Shown here: positions 9,937-19,004 of the stretch, piece by piece
Position numbering within the stretch: position 1 is the first letter of the stretch
Layout of the letters: each line of letters starts with the position of its first letter
From: Flavobacterium sp. Root935
Lineage (GTDB): Bacteria; Bacteroidota; Bacteroidia; Flavobacteriales; Flavobacteriaceae
Direction of reading: 5' to 3'
DNA length: 64,000 nt
NCBI RefSeq assembly: GCF_001429295.1
Contig: NZ_LMJL01000012.1
Location: 1,445,636-1,509,635 of the forward strand
Program-made: the position numbers and the translations under genes
The notes under the pieces: generated by a model
Database searches by the model: none
The model's input: only the letters and a program-made list of their open reading frames with translations
What the model was told of the DNA's origin: nothing

Positions 9937-10695
9937 TTAAAATTGTCTCACAAAGCTGCAGCCTAATTCTTTCCCGTTATAAAAAGGCATAATCATCGAT
10001 GTGGTTTTGTTTTCTTTTGAAGATTTAAAAACTTTATTTTGCAAATACGGATATATCCAGTATGCCGCTTTTGTACTTAAAATTCCAATTCCTGCGCCTG
10101 CAACAACATCTGTAAGCCAATGTCTGTCATTATACATTCTAAAAAGTCCCGTTCCTGTCGCTACAGCATATCCTGCAATTCCATACCAAATCGATTGGTC
10201 TTTGTATTCCTGATACATAAATTCTGCTCCTGCAAAAGCAGTGGCAGTATGTCCAGATGGAAAAGAATTATTAGAAGATCCGTCCGGTCTTTCTACTTTA
10301 GTAATATTTTTTAAAGCAAATACCGAAGCGCTCATCATTAAATAAGAACTCGCTAAAATAATAGAACGGTCTTTCATATTATTTTTTCCTTTTATACCCA
10401 AAGCATTTAATCCGTATACAGAAACCGCAGGAGCCCATTGCGAGAAATCATCAATCGAGATTTTATGATCGATATCTTCATTTACTTCTTCCTTAATTTC
10501 TGTATTATAACTTTTGAGCTGATCACTTTCTAAACCAATAAAACCATAACCAATAAGGATGCTGGGAATAATCAATTGTTTGTAGTTAAACTTTAAATTG
10601 TGTACAGTATCTTGTACTTCAATTGTATCACTTACTGTGTTTTGGGCACAAATAGAAGTCATACCAAAAATAAATAAGAGGAACGATTTTCGCAT
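9937..10695 (-). CDS. PAP2-superfamily phosphatase, exported (paralogue)
   Basis: The 252-aa protein is a clear paralogue of the product at 1722-2483, with long identical stretches such as RPDGSSNNSFPSGHTA, KNNM, VAGAGIGILSTK. Signal peptide at 1-18. The motifs K-x6-RP, PSGH and R-x5-H-x3-D are all intact. It is convergent with the DAG-kinase gene, so the six-gene lipid cluster is bracketed by two related phosphatases. Substrate undetermined. Confidence 0.88.
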   Translation of the reverse strand: MRKSFLLFIFGMTSICAQNTVSDTIEVQDTVHNLKFNYKQLIIPSILIGYGFIGLESDQLKSYNTEIKEEVNEDIDHKISIDDFSQWAPAVSVYGLNALGIKGKNNMKDRSIILASSYLMMSASVFALKNITKVERPDGSSNNSFPSGHTATAFAGAEFMYQEYKDQSIWYGIAGYAVATGTGLFRMYNDRHWLTDVVAGAGIGILSTKAAYWIYPYLQNKVFKSSKENKTTSMIMPFYNGKELGCSFVRQF

Positions 10696-11002
10696 TTTAA
10701 ATGAAAATTAGAAATTAATAATTACGCTTGGTAAATAATATTAAACGTAGTTTTTCCTTATATAAAACTTATTAGATTAAGACCATACGTTTTTTATCTT
10801 TGAGATAAATTATAAGGCAAAGTTGAAGATGAAATCTGAAGAAATTCTGCATTAATTATACTAGACTTTTTTTAACAAAGATTTAATAAGGTAATATTCA
10901 GGCTTGGGATACCGCTCGAAGACCAAAAGTCAACCAACATTTCCATTTCCCGCAAAAAAGCCACTCAATTGGTGGATTTTTAATTATAATTCACAATCAG
11001 GC

Positions 11003-11087
11003 GTTTTGTGGCAGAAACATGGCGCACTGTCTTTTTGAAAACTATAAACTCAGCAAAATCAACATCTAGCAAGTTTAGGTTCGGAAC
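11003..11087 (+). repeat. Dispersed degenerate repeat, copy 3
   Basis: Left block TTTTGTGGCAGAAACATGGC, middle CAGCAAAATCAA, right block CAAGTTTAGGTTCGGAACT. Same order and spacing as the copies at 1111 and 14662. Confidence 0.65.
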
Positions 11088-11111
11088 TATTAAACATCAA
11101 AAACTGTGATA

Positions 11112-11171
11112 ACATTTAGCAATCAAAAATATGGGGCAAAATCAAGGTCTGGCGACTTTAGGTTCGAAACT
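11112..11171 (+). repeat. Dispersed degenerate repeat, copy 4 (partial)
   Basis: The right half is well kept (GGCAAAATCAAGGTCTGGCG, then CTTTAGGTTCGAAACT); the left block is missing. It follows copy 3 after about 25 bp, so the two form a tandem pair. Confidence 0.55.
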
Positions 11172-11219
11172 TTTTAGAGTGCGTGTTAGGAATCTTTATT
11201 CAAAAATAGCGAACAATAA

Positions 11220-11262
11220 AAAAGAGCCAATGACTAATAAAAGTACAGTTAGCTCTTTCATG
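11220..11262 (-). terminator. Possible terminator of the arylsulfatase gene
   Basis: AAAGAGC and GCTCTTT arms enclose a partly paired 20-odd-nt loop. On the minus strand the hairpin is followed by a T-run. It lies about 200 nt beyond the arylsulfatase stop, further than usual. Confidence 0.5.
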
Positions 11263-11469
11263 AAACAGATTTATAAATATTAATAAAATAGAAAATTGGG
11301 CAATTTAAAATCCATTATTCCAAATTTTCCCTTAAACTCCGAAGCTGGTATTGGAAGATTCTGTGAGAGTCCAGAAACTCATGCTAACATTATTATTATC
11401 AAATTTAATGTATTTATTAAATAATCAACTTTAAGAATCATTTTCGAGAATCTGATGAAAGCAAGAATT

Positions 11470-13842
11470 TTATTTCTTCTTCTTATCCGTGTTTCCTTTC
11501 GATGCTGACACAGCTTTATTTTCTTCCAAGTTTATCACCACTTTTTCTATTTTTCCTGTAAAGGCATAAGGAACATCATAATTTAAATTTACAGGCGTTC
11601 CTGTATCTTCGCCTATATCAAAAGTTTCATCAAGTGTAAAACGGTTAAAAATGGTTTTTTCGATTCGTTTTTCTGCAGCTTTTTTACCATCGACAGTTAG
11701 AGTTCCGAGTCCGCCTTTTCCGAGTCCGCCTCCATCATATTTAAAATCAAAAGTGATGGTGTGTGCTCCGCTTTTTAATACTTCTGTTGAAGCTATGTTG
11801 GTATGAATAACGTTTCCGTAGTTATAATGAAAAACAGGTTTTCCTTTTTCCAGATACAATGCCCAGCCGTCAAACAAACCGCCCATTGTTGCCAGGATGC
11901 CTTCTGTTTCATTTTTAGAAATATTGATTTTTGCCGTTATCGTCCATGATTTATTTTTTATATCGGGAGCAACACCTTCCGGAAGTCTTTTCATTCCCTG
12001 ATAATACGTAAAAGAAGTACGGCCTAAAGTTAAACTTGGTCTAATCGCTGGGTTTAAACGTGATGTACGGCTGTCATCAAGAGGTAAAACATTGTATTTT
12101 GCCGCTTCACTATAGAATAACAATTGAAGCTCCTTAAGTTTATCGGGGTTTTTATCGGCTAAGTTATTTGCTTGCGTAAAGTCTTCGTCTACATGATATA
12201 ATTCCCATTTGTAACCGTTAATTACATCTACTGTTGGCGCTTCAGAAACCCACGGAAGTCCAACTGGCGTAGTACTGGCGATCCATCCATCATCATAAAT
12301 AGCACGATTTCCAAACAATTCAAAATATTGAGTTCGATGTCTGGACGGTTCTTTCGGTTTATCAAAAGTATATTCCATACTTACGCCTTCCATAGGTTTT
12401 TGTGTAGTTCCGTTTACGGATGAAGGTGCTTGTATTTGTGTGGCTTCTAAAATAGTTGGAAACACATCTATTACATGATGCCATTGACTGCGGATGCCTC
12501 CAGCATCTTTTATACCTTTTGGCCACGAAATAACCAGACCGTTTCTGGTGCCACCATAATGAGAAGCAATTTGTTTACACCACTGCATTGGTGTGTTCAT
12601 GGCGTGAGCCCAGCCAACGGGATAATGATTGTAACTTTTCCACGTTCCAATATCCTCTTTTTGTTTGAGCATTTCTTTATAATCGGTGTAAATTCCGTTC
12701 ATTTCGGCTTCCAAATTGGTTGCTCCTTCAGGACTTCCCTCACCGCTCGCTCCGTTATCTCCAACTATATAAATAATTAACGTATTGTCGAGCTGTCCTA
12801 AATCTTCAATCGATTTTATAACACGTCCCACATTATAATCTGCCTGTTCCAGATATCCCGCATAAATTTCCATCATGTATGCATACAATTCTTTTTGTTC
12901 TCCGTTTAAAGAATCCCAAGCCTGAATTTCTTTAGGTCTTTCCGTCAGTTTTGCATCGGCAGGAATAATTCCTAGTTTTTTCTGACGGTAAAAGGTTTCT
13001 TCTCGTATTTTATCCCAACCCTGATCAAATTTTCCTTTATATTTTGCAATCCATTCTTTGCGCGGATGATGTGGCGCGTGCGTTGCGCCCGGAACATAAT
13101 ACATAAAGAAAGGTTTGTCTGGTGCGATTGTTTTCTGAGTCTGAATATAGTTGATGGCTTTATCTGCCAGATCATAATCAAAATTATAATCGGGGTTACC
13201 GACATAAGGTTCAACAGGTGTTGTTCCTTCAAAAACTGCTGGTCTCCATTGATTCATATCGCCGCCAATAAATCCGTAAAAATATTCAAAGCCAAGACCT
13301 GTTGGCCATCGGTCAAAGGGTCCAACCGGACTTCCTTCAAAATCCGGAACATTATGATCTTTGCCCAGCCATGCGGTGTTGTATCCGTTTCCTTTCAGGA
13401 CTGCGCCAATAGTTGCTGTTTCTGCTCCAATCATCGAATTATAACCTGGATATCCAGTTGCCAATTCCATAATTTGTCCTGTATGTGCGCTGTGGTGATT
13501 TCGTCCTGTAAGCAATGCGGCACGTGTTGGAGAACACATTGCCGTGGTATTGAATTGATTGTATCGAAGTCCGTTTTTTGCTAATCTTTCTAATGTAGGC
13601 GTATTTGCAGGACCTCCAAAAGTACTTGAAGCTCCAAAACCAACATCATCAAGCATCACTAATAAAACATTTGGCGCTCCCTTTGGCGCAGTAACTGCTT
13701 TTGGAAAATCCATTTCAGATTTTTTTGCATCTAAACTGATATGTCCGTTAAATGGCGCTTGCGGTTTTGGCAGAACTTCCTGTCCAAACGAACAGATCGA
13801 AATAAATAAAGCGGCTGATAAAATGGCTGTTTTTTTTCTCAT
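11470..13842 (-). CDS. Arylsulfatase (type I sulfatase), exported
   Basis: The 790-aa protein has a signal peptide (1-20). The metal site LDDVGFG (Asp65-Asp66) is followed by the C-x-P-x-R sulfatase signature MCSPTRAALLTGR. Its Cys103 would be converted to formylglycine by a separate enzyme not encoded in the window. The N-terminal catalytic domain is followed by a C-terminal beta-rich region (about 620-780, concanavalin-like). The length and the MNTPMQWCK region resemble the large arylsulfatases of the AtsA group. It would hydrolyse sulfate esters in the periplasm. It stands alone, without a SusCD pair or carbohydrate genes, so a polysaccharide-utilisation role is not indicated. Confidence 0.9.
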   Translation of the reverse strand: MRKKTAILSAALFISICSFGQEVLPKPQAPFNGHISLDAKKSEMDFPKAVTAPKGAPNVLLVMLDDVGFGASSTFGGPANTPTLERLAKNGLRYNQFNTTAMCSPTRAALLTGRNHHSAHTGQIMELATGYPGYNSMIGAETATIGAVLKGNGYNTAWLGKDHNVPDFEGSPVGPFDRWPTGLGFEYFYGFIGGDMNQWRPAVFEGTTPVEPYVGNPDYNFDYDLADKAINYIQTQKTIAPDKPFFMYYVPGATHAPHHPRKEWIAKYKGKFDQGWDKIREETFYRQKKLGIIPADAKLTERPKEIQAWDSLNGEQKELYAYMMEIYAGYLEQADYNVGRVIKSIEDLGQLDNTLIIYIVGDNGASGEGSPEGATNLEAEMNGIYTDYKEMLKQKEDIGTWKSYNHYPVGWAHAMNTPMQWCKQIASHYGGTRNGLVISWPKGIKDAGGIRSQWHHVIDVFPTILEATQIQAPSSVNGTTQKPMEGVSMEYTFDKPKEPSRHRTQYFELFGNRAIYDDGWIASTTPVGLPWVSEAPTVDVINGYKWELYHVDEDFTQANNLADKNPDKLKELQLLFYSEAAKYNVLPLDDSRTSRLNPAIRPSLTLGRTSFTYYQGMKRLPEGVAPDIKNKSWTITAKINISKNETEGILATMGGLFDGWALYLEKGKPVFHYNYGNVIHTNIASTEVLKSGAHTITFDFKYDGGGLGKGGLGTLTVDGKKAAEKRIEKTIFNRFTLDETFDIGEDTGTPVNLNYDVPYAFTGKIEKVVINLEENKAVSASKGNTDKKKK

Positions 13843-14123
13843 TTCAGTATATTTAAATTTTATATCTCAGTATTTTAACACTGCTGCTTTCTCTTTTAAA
13901 TAAAGTTAAAAGCAAAACATAAAATTACAAATACACTGTAGGGCAATCAATTAAAAATGGTTGCAAATTATAATATGAAACAAGAAAAAAGTAAGTTTAA
14001 TAAAAATCACGACAGCTGCTTTTATGCAGAATGAATGGAAGTTAATTTTTTATTGAAATTTACTTATTAAGTTCTCTGTGGACTTTATCAAAAATCTAAT
14101 GAAGGTAGCCTGTTTAAGTCATG

Positions 14124-14363
14124 CTAACTCCTCCTTATTAAAATTTCTTCTTCCAGTTCCTTCGATAAATCACTGTAAGCAAGTTTATCTGCCATGTTTT
14201 TTCGGAGTTTTTGTACTGCTATTTCGGCCTTATTTTTATTGTGGCAGTATTGATCACAAATCGTTTTAAAATGTTCATCATGGGGATATAAAACCCTTAA
14301 ATCATCTATATATTCAGCAAATTTAAGATTAAATAAATCGTAAGGAAGAGCCATTTTTTTCAT
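14124..14363 (-). CDS. Small helical protein, YdcH/DUF465-like pattern
   Basis: A 79-aa product is predicted from the ATG at 14363; a TTG at 14381 could add six residues. The protein is charged and helical. The spacing of EYIDDLRVLYPHDEHFKTICDQY and the closing ELEEEIL resembles the short YdcH/DUF465 proteins (L..sD.HF...dqY). This is a pattern match only. A perfect -7 box lies just upstream, which favours a real gene. Function unknown. Confidence 0.6.
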   Translation of the reverse strand: MKKMALPYDLFNLKFAEYIDDLRVLYPHDEHFKTICDQYCHNKNKAEIAVQKLRKNMADKLAYSDLSKELEEEILIRRS

Positions 14364-14378
14364 GGATTGTTTGAATAA

Positions 14379-14386
14379 CAAATTTA
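14379..14386 (-). promoter_or_regulatory. -7 box of the small YdcH-like gene
   Basis: CAAATTTA on the plus strand, which is TAAATTTG on the coding strand, matches TAnnTTTG and supports the ATG at 14363 with a short leader. Confidence 0.5.
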
Positions 14387-14661
14387 CTAATTAATTACGC
14401 TTTAGATTTTCTCAATACGTTTCATGTTATAATTTGCAACATACTTTATGTTGTGCCTGCATTACCAACAGAATAGGAAAATCAAATTGATTTTTATAAT
14501 TGATTCCTTACATTATTTAATTTATAACGTAAAGTTATTTAATCGAGCCAATAAGGTAATTTGAACTTTTTATATAATTTGCAGCAAAAAAAAGAAACAT
14601 CAGACTAACCGCGGTTTTGCAACGAAATCTAAGGCTATTTAAGCTTCTTTAAGCGCTCTAA

Positions 14662-14747
14662 GTTTTGTGGCAAAATCATGGCACTAGGTATTCTGAACAA
14701 TTAATAACTTAGCAAAATCAAAGTCTAAGCAGTTTAGGTTCGAAACT
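14662..14747 (+). repeat. Dispersed degenerate repeat, copy 5
   Basis: One of the best copies: GTTTTGTGGCAAAATCATGG at the left, TTAGCAAAATCAAAGTCT in the middle, and CAGTTTAGGTTCGAAACT at the right. Confidence 0.7.
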
Positions 14748-14805
14748 TTTAGAAACTTAGTAAAAACATTTTTATGAATAAAATATTGAAATAGACATAA
14801 TTGAA

Positions 14806-14889
14806 TTTAGGTGCAGAATCGGTGCACCTAGTTTTAAGACAAAATTTAAAACACTATAAAACAGTTATTTAAAATCTTAAGTTCGAAAC
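14806..14889 (+). repeat. Dispersed degenerate repeat, copy 6 (diverged)
   Basis: GGTGCAGAATCGGTGCACC at the left and CTTAAGTTCGAAACA at the right keep the end blocks; the centre is diverged. Confidence 0.5.
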
Positions 14890-15121
14890 ATTACTAAACA
14901 TCAACTCTGTAAAATTTTGAAGTTCAACTCTATCTAGAAGACAGATTTCCATACAAATCTAAAGATCCTGCTTTGATTACTATTTAGTATTGTTATAACA
15001 AAGCACATTCCCTGCTGTTCAACAGAAGCTATAAATTGATTTATTTCTCTCCATAGGAATCAAGATAAATTTCCTTTAGTAAAACAAAGAATATATCACG
15101 TAATCATTAAAGTTTTTAATT

Positions 15122-15149
15122 AAAAGATAGCTTAGTGCTATCTTTTTTT
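15122..15149 (+). terminator. Orphan Rho-independent terminator
   Basis: Perfect 10-bp stem AAAAGATAGC / GCTATCTTTT with a 5-nt loop, followed by T7 in total on the plus strand. No plus-strand gene lies within the preceding 10 kb apart from the distant kinase gene. On the minus strand it is 320 nt past hemA and its T-run is interrupted. Confidence 0.7.
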
Positions 15150-15467
15150 GTTACGTTCAAAAGGGTATCTGCATTTTTAAATCGCTGTAAATAATCATTT
15201 CTCACCAACTTACTCGACTAATGAAACTAGATTTAAAATGATCCTTAACTTTTGGAACATTACAATTAATTCAATCCTACTTTTTTTTGGGACAAAATTG
15301 AACTAAAATATTCGTTTTTAAATGAGTGTCAAATTATAAATATCAAACTATGCCCAAAGCAATAGAGTCGTTTATAGCTTTCTTTAAATAATAATTAAAG
15401 GGTGAGTATTGTAAAGGAAACTGAGCTCCCTTCTATCACCTTCAAACCATTTACCAGCTATAACTAC

Positions 15468-16775
15468 CTATGAAAGATTAATTTTATACTTTTCTTCAAC
15501 GTCTGAAGAAGTGATTTTAGAAGCCAGTGGTCCAATTTGAAATACTTTTTCAATAAATTCAATACTTTCATCCAGGCTAGTGCTTTCATTTTTTAAGTGA
15601 CTCGCAAAATGATTTGTGATTTTTTGAATAATTCTGGCACTAATCAAATCAACCTGAGTTTCATTAAAATTATTTATCTTCTTTTTCTGAAAAGCTAATT
15701 CACCAGACACAATATCATTTAATTTAGCCTTTAATGCATGGATAGTTGGTGCATATTTTCGACTATTTATCCAAGTATTAAATTCTAATTTAATATCCTC
15801 AATAATAGCTTCCGCAGCCGGAATATGTTGTTTTCTTCTTTCCAGGGTGTCATCTGTAATTTGAGATAAATAATCCAAATGTATTAAAGTTACGCCCGGT
15901 ATTTTTTCTACATCGGGATTTACATTCCTTGGAATAGATAAATCCAAAATTAGCAAAGGTTTCGCTAAATCCCGCAATATTTCTTTGTCGATAGTTGGAC
16001 TTTGGGCACCTGTGGCCACAACCAGTACATCTGCCACTTGTACTTCTTTTTTTAATTCCAGGAAATCCTTAACAATAACATTTAGTTTTCCAGCCAACAT
16101 TTCAGCCTTACTTTTTGTTCTGTTTATAAGTGTAACATGGCTATTTTTAGTATGTTTAACCAAATTCTCACAGGTGTTCCTGCCTATTTTTCCTGTTCCG
16201 AATAATAAAATATTTTTGTTTGAAATATCTTCTACATTTCGGATAATATATTGAACCGATGCAAAGGAAACGGATGTTGCACCAGATGAAATTTTAGTAT
16301 CTGTTTTGATTTTTTTGCTTGTCTGAATAACTGAGCTTACTAAACGATCCAGGAATGTATTGACTAAACCCTCTAGTTTACTATGATTAAAAGCGATTTT
16401 AATTTGGCTGATAATTTCAAAATCACCCAGAATCTGACTGTCTAAAGCTGTACCTACGCGAAACATGTGGTTAACAGCTTCCTGATTCTTGTATATATAT
16501 GCAACCTCTCTAAATTCTTCTAAGGAACCATTACTGTTTTCGCAAAGCAATTTGATGAGCTCATAAGGATGATTGGCAAAACCATATATCTCAGTTCTAT
16601 TACAAGTAGAAATTACAATTAAGGATTCTATACCTTCAGCCTTGGCTTGTGCCAACAGATCAGATTGGGCTTTAGCCGTTAAACTAAATTTTCCTCTAAT
16701 TGTAGCATCTGCCTTTTTATAACTTAAGCCTAAAGCGTAAAAAGTGGTGGTTTTGGACATGTTATATTTTTCCAT
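15468..16775 (-). CDS. hemA: Glutamyl-tRNA reductase
   Basis: The 435-aa protein, starting at MEKYNMSKTT (or five codons later at MSKTT), has the catalytic Cys58 in VISTCNRTEIYG. A Rossmann NADPH site (LLFGTGKIGRNTCENL) and a C-terminal dimerisation helix region follow. It reduces glutamyl-tRNA to glutamate-1-semialdehyde, the first committed step of heme synthesis in the C5 pathway. hemC, hemD and hemE do not follow it here. It stands opposite an AraC-regulator/hemH pair, with a heme-protein cluster between them. Confidence 0.96.
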   Translation of the reverse strand: MEKYNMSKTTTFYALGLSYKKADATIRGKFSLTAKAQSDLLAQAKAEGIESLIVISTCNRTEIYGFANHPYELIKLLCENSNGSLEEFREVAYIYKNQEAVNHMFRVGTALDSQILGDFEIISQIKIAFNHSKLEGLVNTFLDRLVSSVIQTSKKIKTDTKISSGATSVSFASVQYIIRNVEDISNKNILLFGTGKIGRNTCENLVKHTKNSHVTLINRTKSKAEMLAGKLNVIVKDFLELKKEVQVADVLVVATGAQSPTIDKEILRDLAKPLLILDLSIPRNVNPDVEKIPGVTLIHLDYLSQITDDTLERRKQHIPAAEAIIEDIKLEFNTWINSRKYAPTIHALKAKLNDIVSGELAFQKKKINNFNETQVDLISARIIQKITNHFASHLKNESTSLDESIEFIEKVFQIGPLASKITSSDVEEKYKINLS

Positions 16776-16925
16776 ACTAAGCTTTCCTTAAAAGTTTAAA
16801 AAAATTATTATTAACTAATTTACAAGAAACAAGACTAGGGGCACTTTTATCCCATCCATAAATCGATTTAAATCAATGGTTATAAATAACATTTATGGCC
16901 ATTTGCAATGTATCAGGTAAATAAA

Positions 16926-16953
16926 AAACGCTACCTTTTTTCAGGTAGCGTTT
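16926..16953 (-). terminator. Terminator of the globin-lipoprotein operon
   Basis: AAACGCTACCT pairs perfectly with AGGTAGCGTTT around a 6-nt loop; on the minus strand it runs into T6. It lies 11 nt past the stop at 16964. Confidence 0.88.
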
Positions 16954-16963
16954 GAAAAGAAAA

Positions 16964-17560
16964 TTATTTTTGAACTATTGGAGTTCTAAGAGATTCTAAA
17001 ACAGCAACAATATCGGTATAAAGCTCTGTATTTGAAGCAACACCATTTGCATTTGCAGCCGCACCTACATAACCTACGAATTTTGTATAATCCGCGCTAC
17101 TTGATTTTGTTCCCATACGAGGATTTTTCGCAGGATCATGTGCATCTACCATATTCAACCCAGAATAGGTATTTACAGCGCTTGTACCTCCCGTGTTAAA
17201 CGAAAAGAAATCAGTCAGATTATCTGATAGTTTAGCAATATTTGTAGACTGGGTAGTTCCCGTTTCTGCTAAAACCGGGGCAAAATGCGCTTGTAGATTC
17301 CCCGAAGCATTCGACTGAACATCGGCAACAATTAATCCTATAGTTGAATTTACCACCTTGCGGAAATTCAAACGTCCTTGTTCGATCATTTGACCAGAAT
17401 TATCAGGATCAGAAACCATTTTAGTGCCGCCTAATCGTTCGTAAATAGATGCCTTTACAGGAGGAGTTACAGGGGCGTCATCATCATTACTACTACAGGA
17501 AGCCAGGGTTGCAGAAGCTGCGAGTAATACACTAAGTGTAATTTTGGAATAAATTTTCAT
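16964..17560 (-). CDS. Globin-like (truncated-hemoglobin-type) lipoprotein
   Basis: The 198-aa protein has a lipobox (LASC, Cys22) and an Asp-rich stretch after it, so it should be a lipid-anchored envelope protein. From residue 37 the sequence follows the group-1 truncated hemoglobin pattern: SIYERLGGT at the start, LQAHFAPVL, LTDFF and YSGLNMVDAH, in which His141 is placed like the proximal F8 His. TELYTDIVAVLESLR closes the domain. Normal members are cytoplasmic and about 120 aa; this one has insertions and an export signal. It could bind heme, O2 or NO at the outer or inner membrane. Heme binding is inferred from the pattern. Confidence 0.65.
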   Translation of the reverse strand: MKIYSKITLSVLLAASATLASCSSNDDDAPVTPPVKASIYERLGGTKMVSDPDNSGQMIEQGRLNFRKVVNSTIGLIVADVQSNASGNLQAHFAPVLAETGTTQSTNIAKLSDNLTDFFSFNTGGTSAVNTYSGLNMVDAHDPAKNPRMGTKSSSADYTKFVGYVGAAANANGVASNTELYTDIVAVLESLRTPIVQK

Positions 17561-17577
17561 AATAAAAGTATTAAGGG

Positions 17578-18012
17578 TTAATTAAAAAAACGGTTTATTT
17601 TTTGAGACAATTTGTAGCTCAAACTATTTTGATTTACGGGACAAACTTCTTTGCCAGCCAAATTTTCTGGCAAAATATAACGCTTAGCGTCATAATGTCC
17701 TATGGCTATCAACTGGTCAAATACCTTCTGAGAATTCGTGATTTTATTGTTATGGAAGTAAACAACCACATTTCTTTTGACGATTATAGAATCTGAGGTT
17801 AATCCCTTAATAGATCTCAAATCTGAACATATTTGTTTGGCTTGCAGAGAATCGATGTTTGTTTTAAAATCGATTCGGCTAACTTGCAGGTTGGGACTTT
17901 CATAAACAGCAGGCTTAGCGGTAATAATGTGGAATAGAAAAATGGCAAAAAATAGTACCGTAATGATCAGTCCCGTCCACAGGCCTTTTTTAATAAATTT
18001 GTTAATTTTCAT
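17578..18012 (-). CDS. Small membrane-anchored protein, HMA-like fold
   Basis: The 144-aa protein has one N-terminal transmembrane helix (about 11-33). The body (VSRIDFKTNIDSLQAKQICS onward) alternates strand-helix-strand-strand-helix-strand like heavy-metal-associated domains, but without their CxxC. A single C-terminal Cys-Pro (VCPVNQ) may be functional. It is separated from the globin lipoprotein by 17 nt, so the two are co-transcribed. Not recognised as a named family. Confidence 0.6.
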   Translation of the reverse strand: MKINKFIKKGLWTGLIITVLFFAIFLFHIITAKPAVYESPNLQVSRIDFKTNIDSLQAKQICSDLRSIKGLTSDSIIVKRNVVVYFHNNKITNSQKVFDQLIAIGHYDAKRYILPENLAGKEVCPVNQNSLSYKLSQKINRFFN

Positions 18013-18146
18013 ACAGCTGATTTTAAAATGATTTTAGGTTTTCAAGATCATATACGAACACTTTTTCGGGTTGGTTTTTATTTAAACAGACAAAATATTA
18101 GTTTAGATTTATTTTAAATAACAACACACTGAACAACAGTAAATTA

Positions 18147-18986
18147 TCAAAAAACTCTTGCCAAATTAAAACCAAAAAAAACATCTCCTTTGGTCCAGTC
18201 TCCTGTAGTCCTTCCAAGATATCCGGCCTCGTCAATGGCTTGAGAACTCGTAAAATGCATTTGAAAAACATGTCCGCCGGTTTCTAAATCAAAACCTATA
18301 GATAATGGATTTTTATAAATAGAATTTGAGGCCCTGTTTAAGTGCGCTGCATAATCCATATTCAATGACCAGCGTTTAGCAAATTTATATCTGCCGCCAA
18401 AGCCAATGGCATATTGCGAGTTGTTTTGCTGGGGATCCAGCACGAAATTTTCATGGAAAAATGATGGAACTATTTCTAAAGAGAGTCTTTCAGAAAATTT
18501 TCTGGAAATTAAAAGTTGGGCTACATAGGTCAGCCTGTTTTTAAATTCAAGTTTCGGATACAGGCTTTCCTTTAGCGTGTTGTTAATAGACAAACTATTA
18601 AACCCTGCAATAGTAACAGGAAAACCGTCTTTTATTTGCGGCAATAACATATATTTTGTTGCAAAGTCATAAGCAAATTCACTTCTGGCTGCACTGATAT
18701 TAATCCCTTGGGTCAATCCGTATATAAATTTTATTTGGGTATTGGCATTGTCCAATCCATAGAAGCCCTCGAAACCATCTTTTATAGAACCAAACCGGTG
18801 TGCAACAACAAAATACAAATCTCCTTTTGCCGCCAGTTTTGTAGATTCGAGATTAACAATCTTCAGGGCTTTAAATGCAGATGTCACCTTTTCTTTTGTT
18901 ACAGGCGCTTCAACTCCCGATAATAAGTCATCTTGAGAATAGGTTAATAATGGAAATAAAAACAATAATAGGAGGAGCTTTTTCAT
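18147..18986 (-). CDS. DUF5777-type outer-membrane beta-barrel protein
   Basis: The 279-aa protein has a signal peptide (1-18, ending YSQ), repeated amphipathic strands and a C-terminal aromatic residue (LARVF). The sequence GDLYFVVAHRFGSIKDGFEGFYGLDNA-type opening is characteristic of DUF5777 barrels. Function unknown. It lies 18 nt after the OB-fold gene, in the same operon. Confidence 0.75.
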   Translation of the reverse strand: MKKLLLLLFLFPLLTYSQDDLLSGVEAPVTKEKVTSAFKALKIVNLESTKLAAKGDLYFVVAHRFGSIKDGFEGFYGLDNANTQIKFIYGLTQGINISAARSEFAYDFATKYMLLPQIKDGFPVTIAGFNSLSINNTLKESLYPKLEFKNRLTYVAQLLISRKFSERLSLEIVPSFFHENFVLDPQQNNSQYAIGFGGRYKFAKRWSLNMDYAAHLNRASNSIYKNPLSIGFDLETGGHVFQMHFTSSQAIDEAGYLGRTTGDWTKGDVFFGFNLARVF

Positions 18987-19004
18987 GTGGTTCGTTTTAA
19001 ATTG

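Larger units (their letters stand above)
10696..11469. other. Gene-free stretch with repeats and a terminator
   Basis: No gene is supported. A plus-strand -7-like box (TATCTTTG, 10796-10803) leads into no reading frame longer than a few codons. Two copies of the GGTTCGAAAC repeat (11003-11087 and 11112-11171) and a hairpin at 11220-11262 occupy the rest. Confidence 0.55.
14387..15467. other. Long gene-free stretch with repeats and an orphan terminator
   Basis: About 1.1 kb has no acceptable reading frame on either strand. It contains two repeat copies (14662-14747, 14806-14889) and a strong hairpin terminator at 15122-15149 pointing to the plus strand, where no gene precedes it. An unrecognised small RNA or a decayed gene is possible. 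Confidence 0.6.

Noticed and set aside
12475..13584. Plus-strand frames of 101 and 172 codons within the arylsulfatase gene
   Set aside because: The minus-strand arylsulfatase explains the region; the antisense frames lack recognisable motifs.
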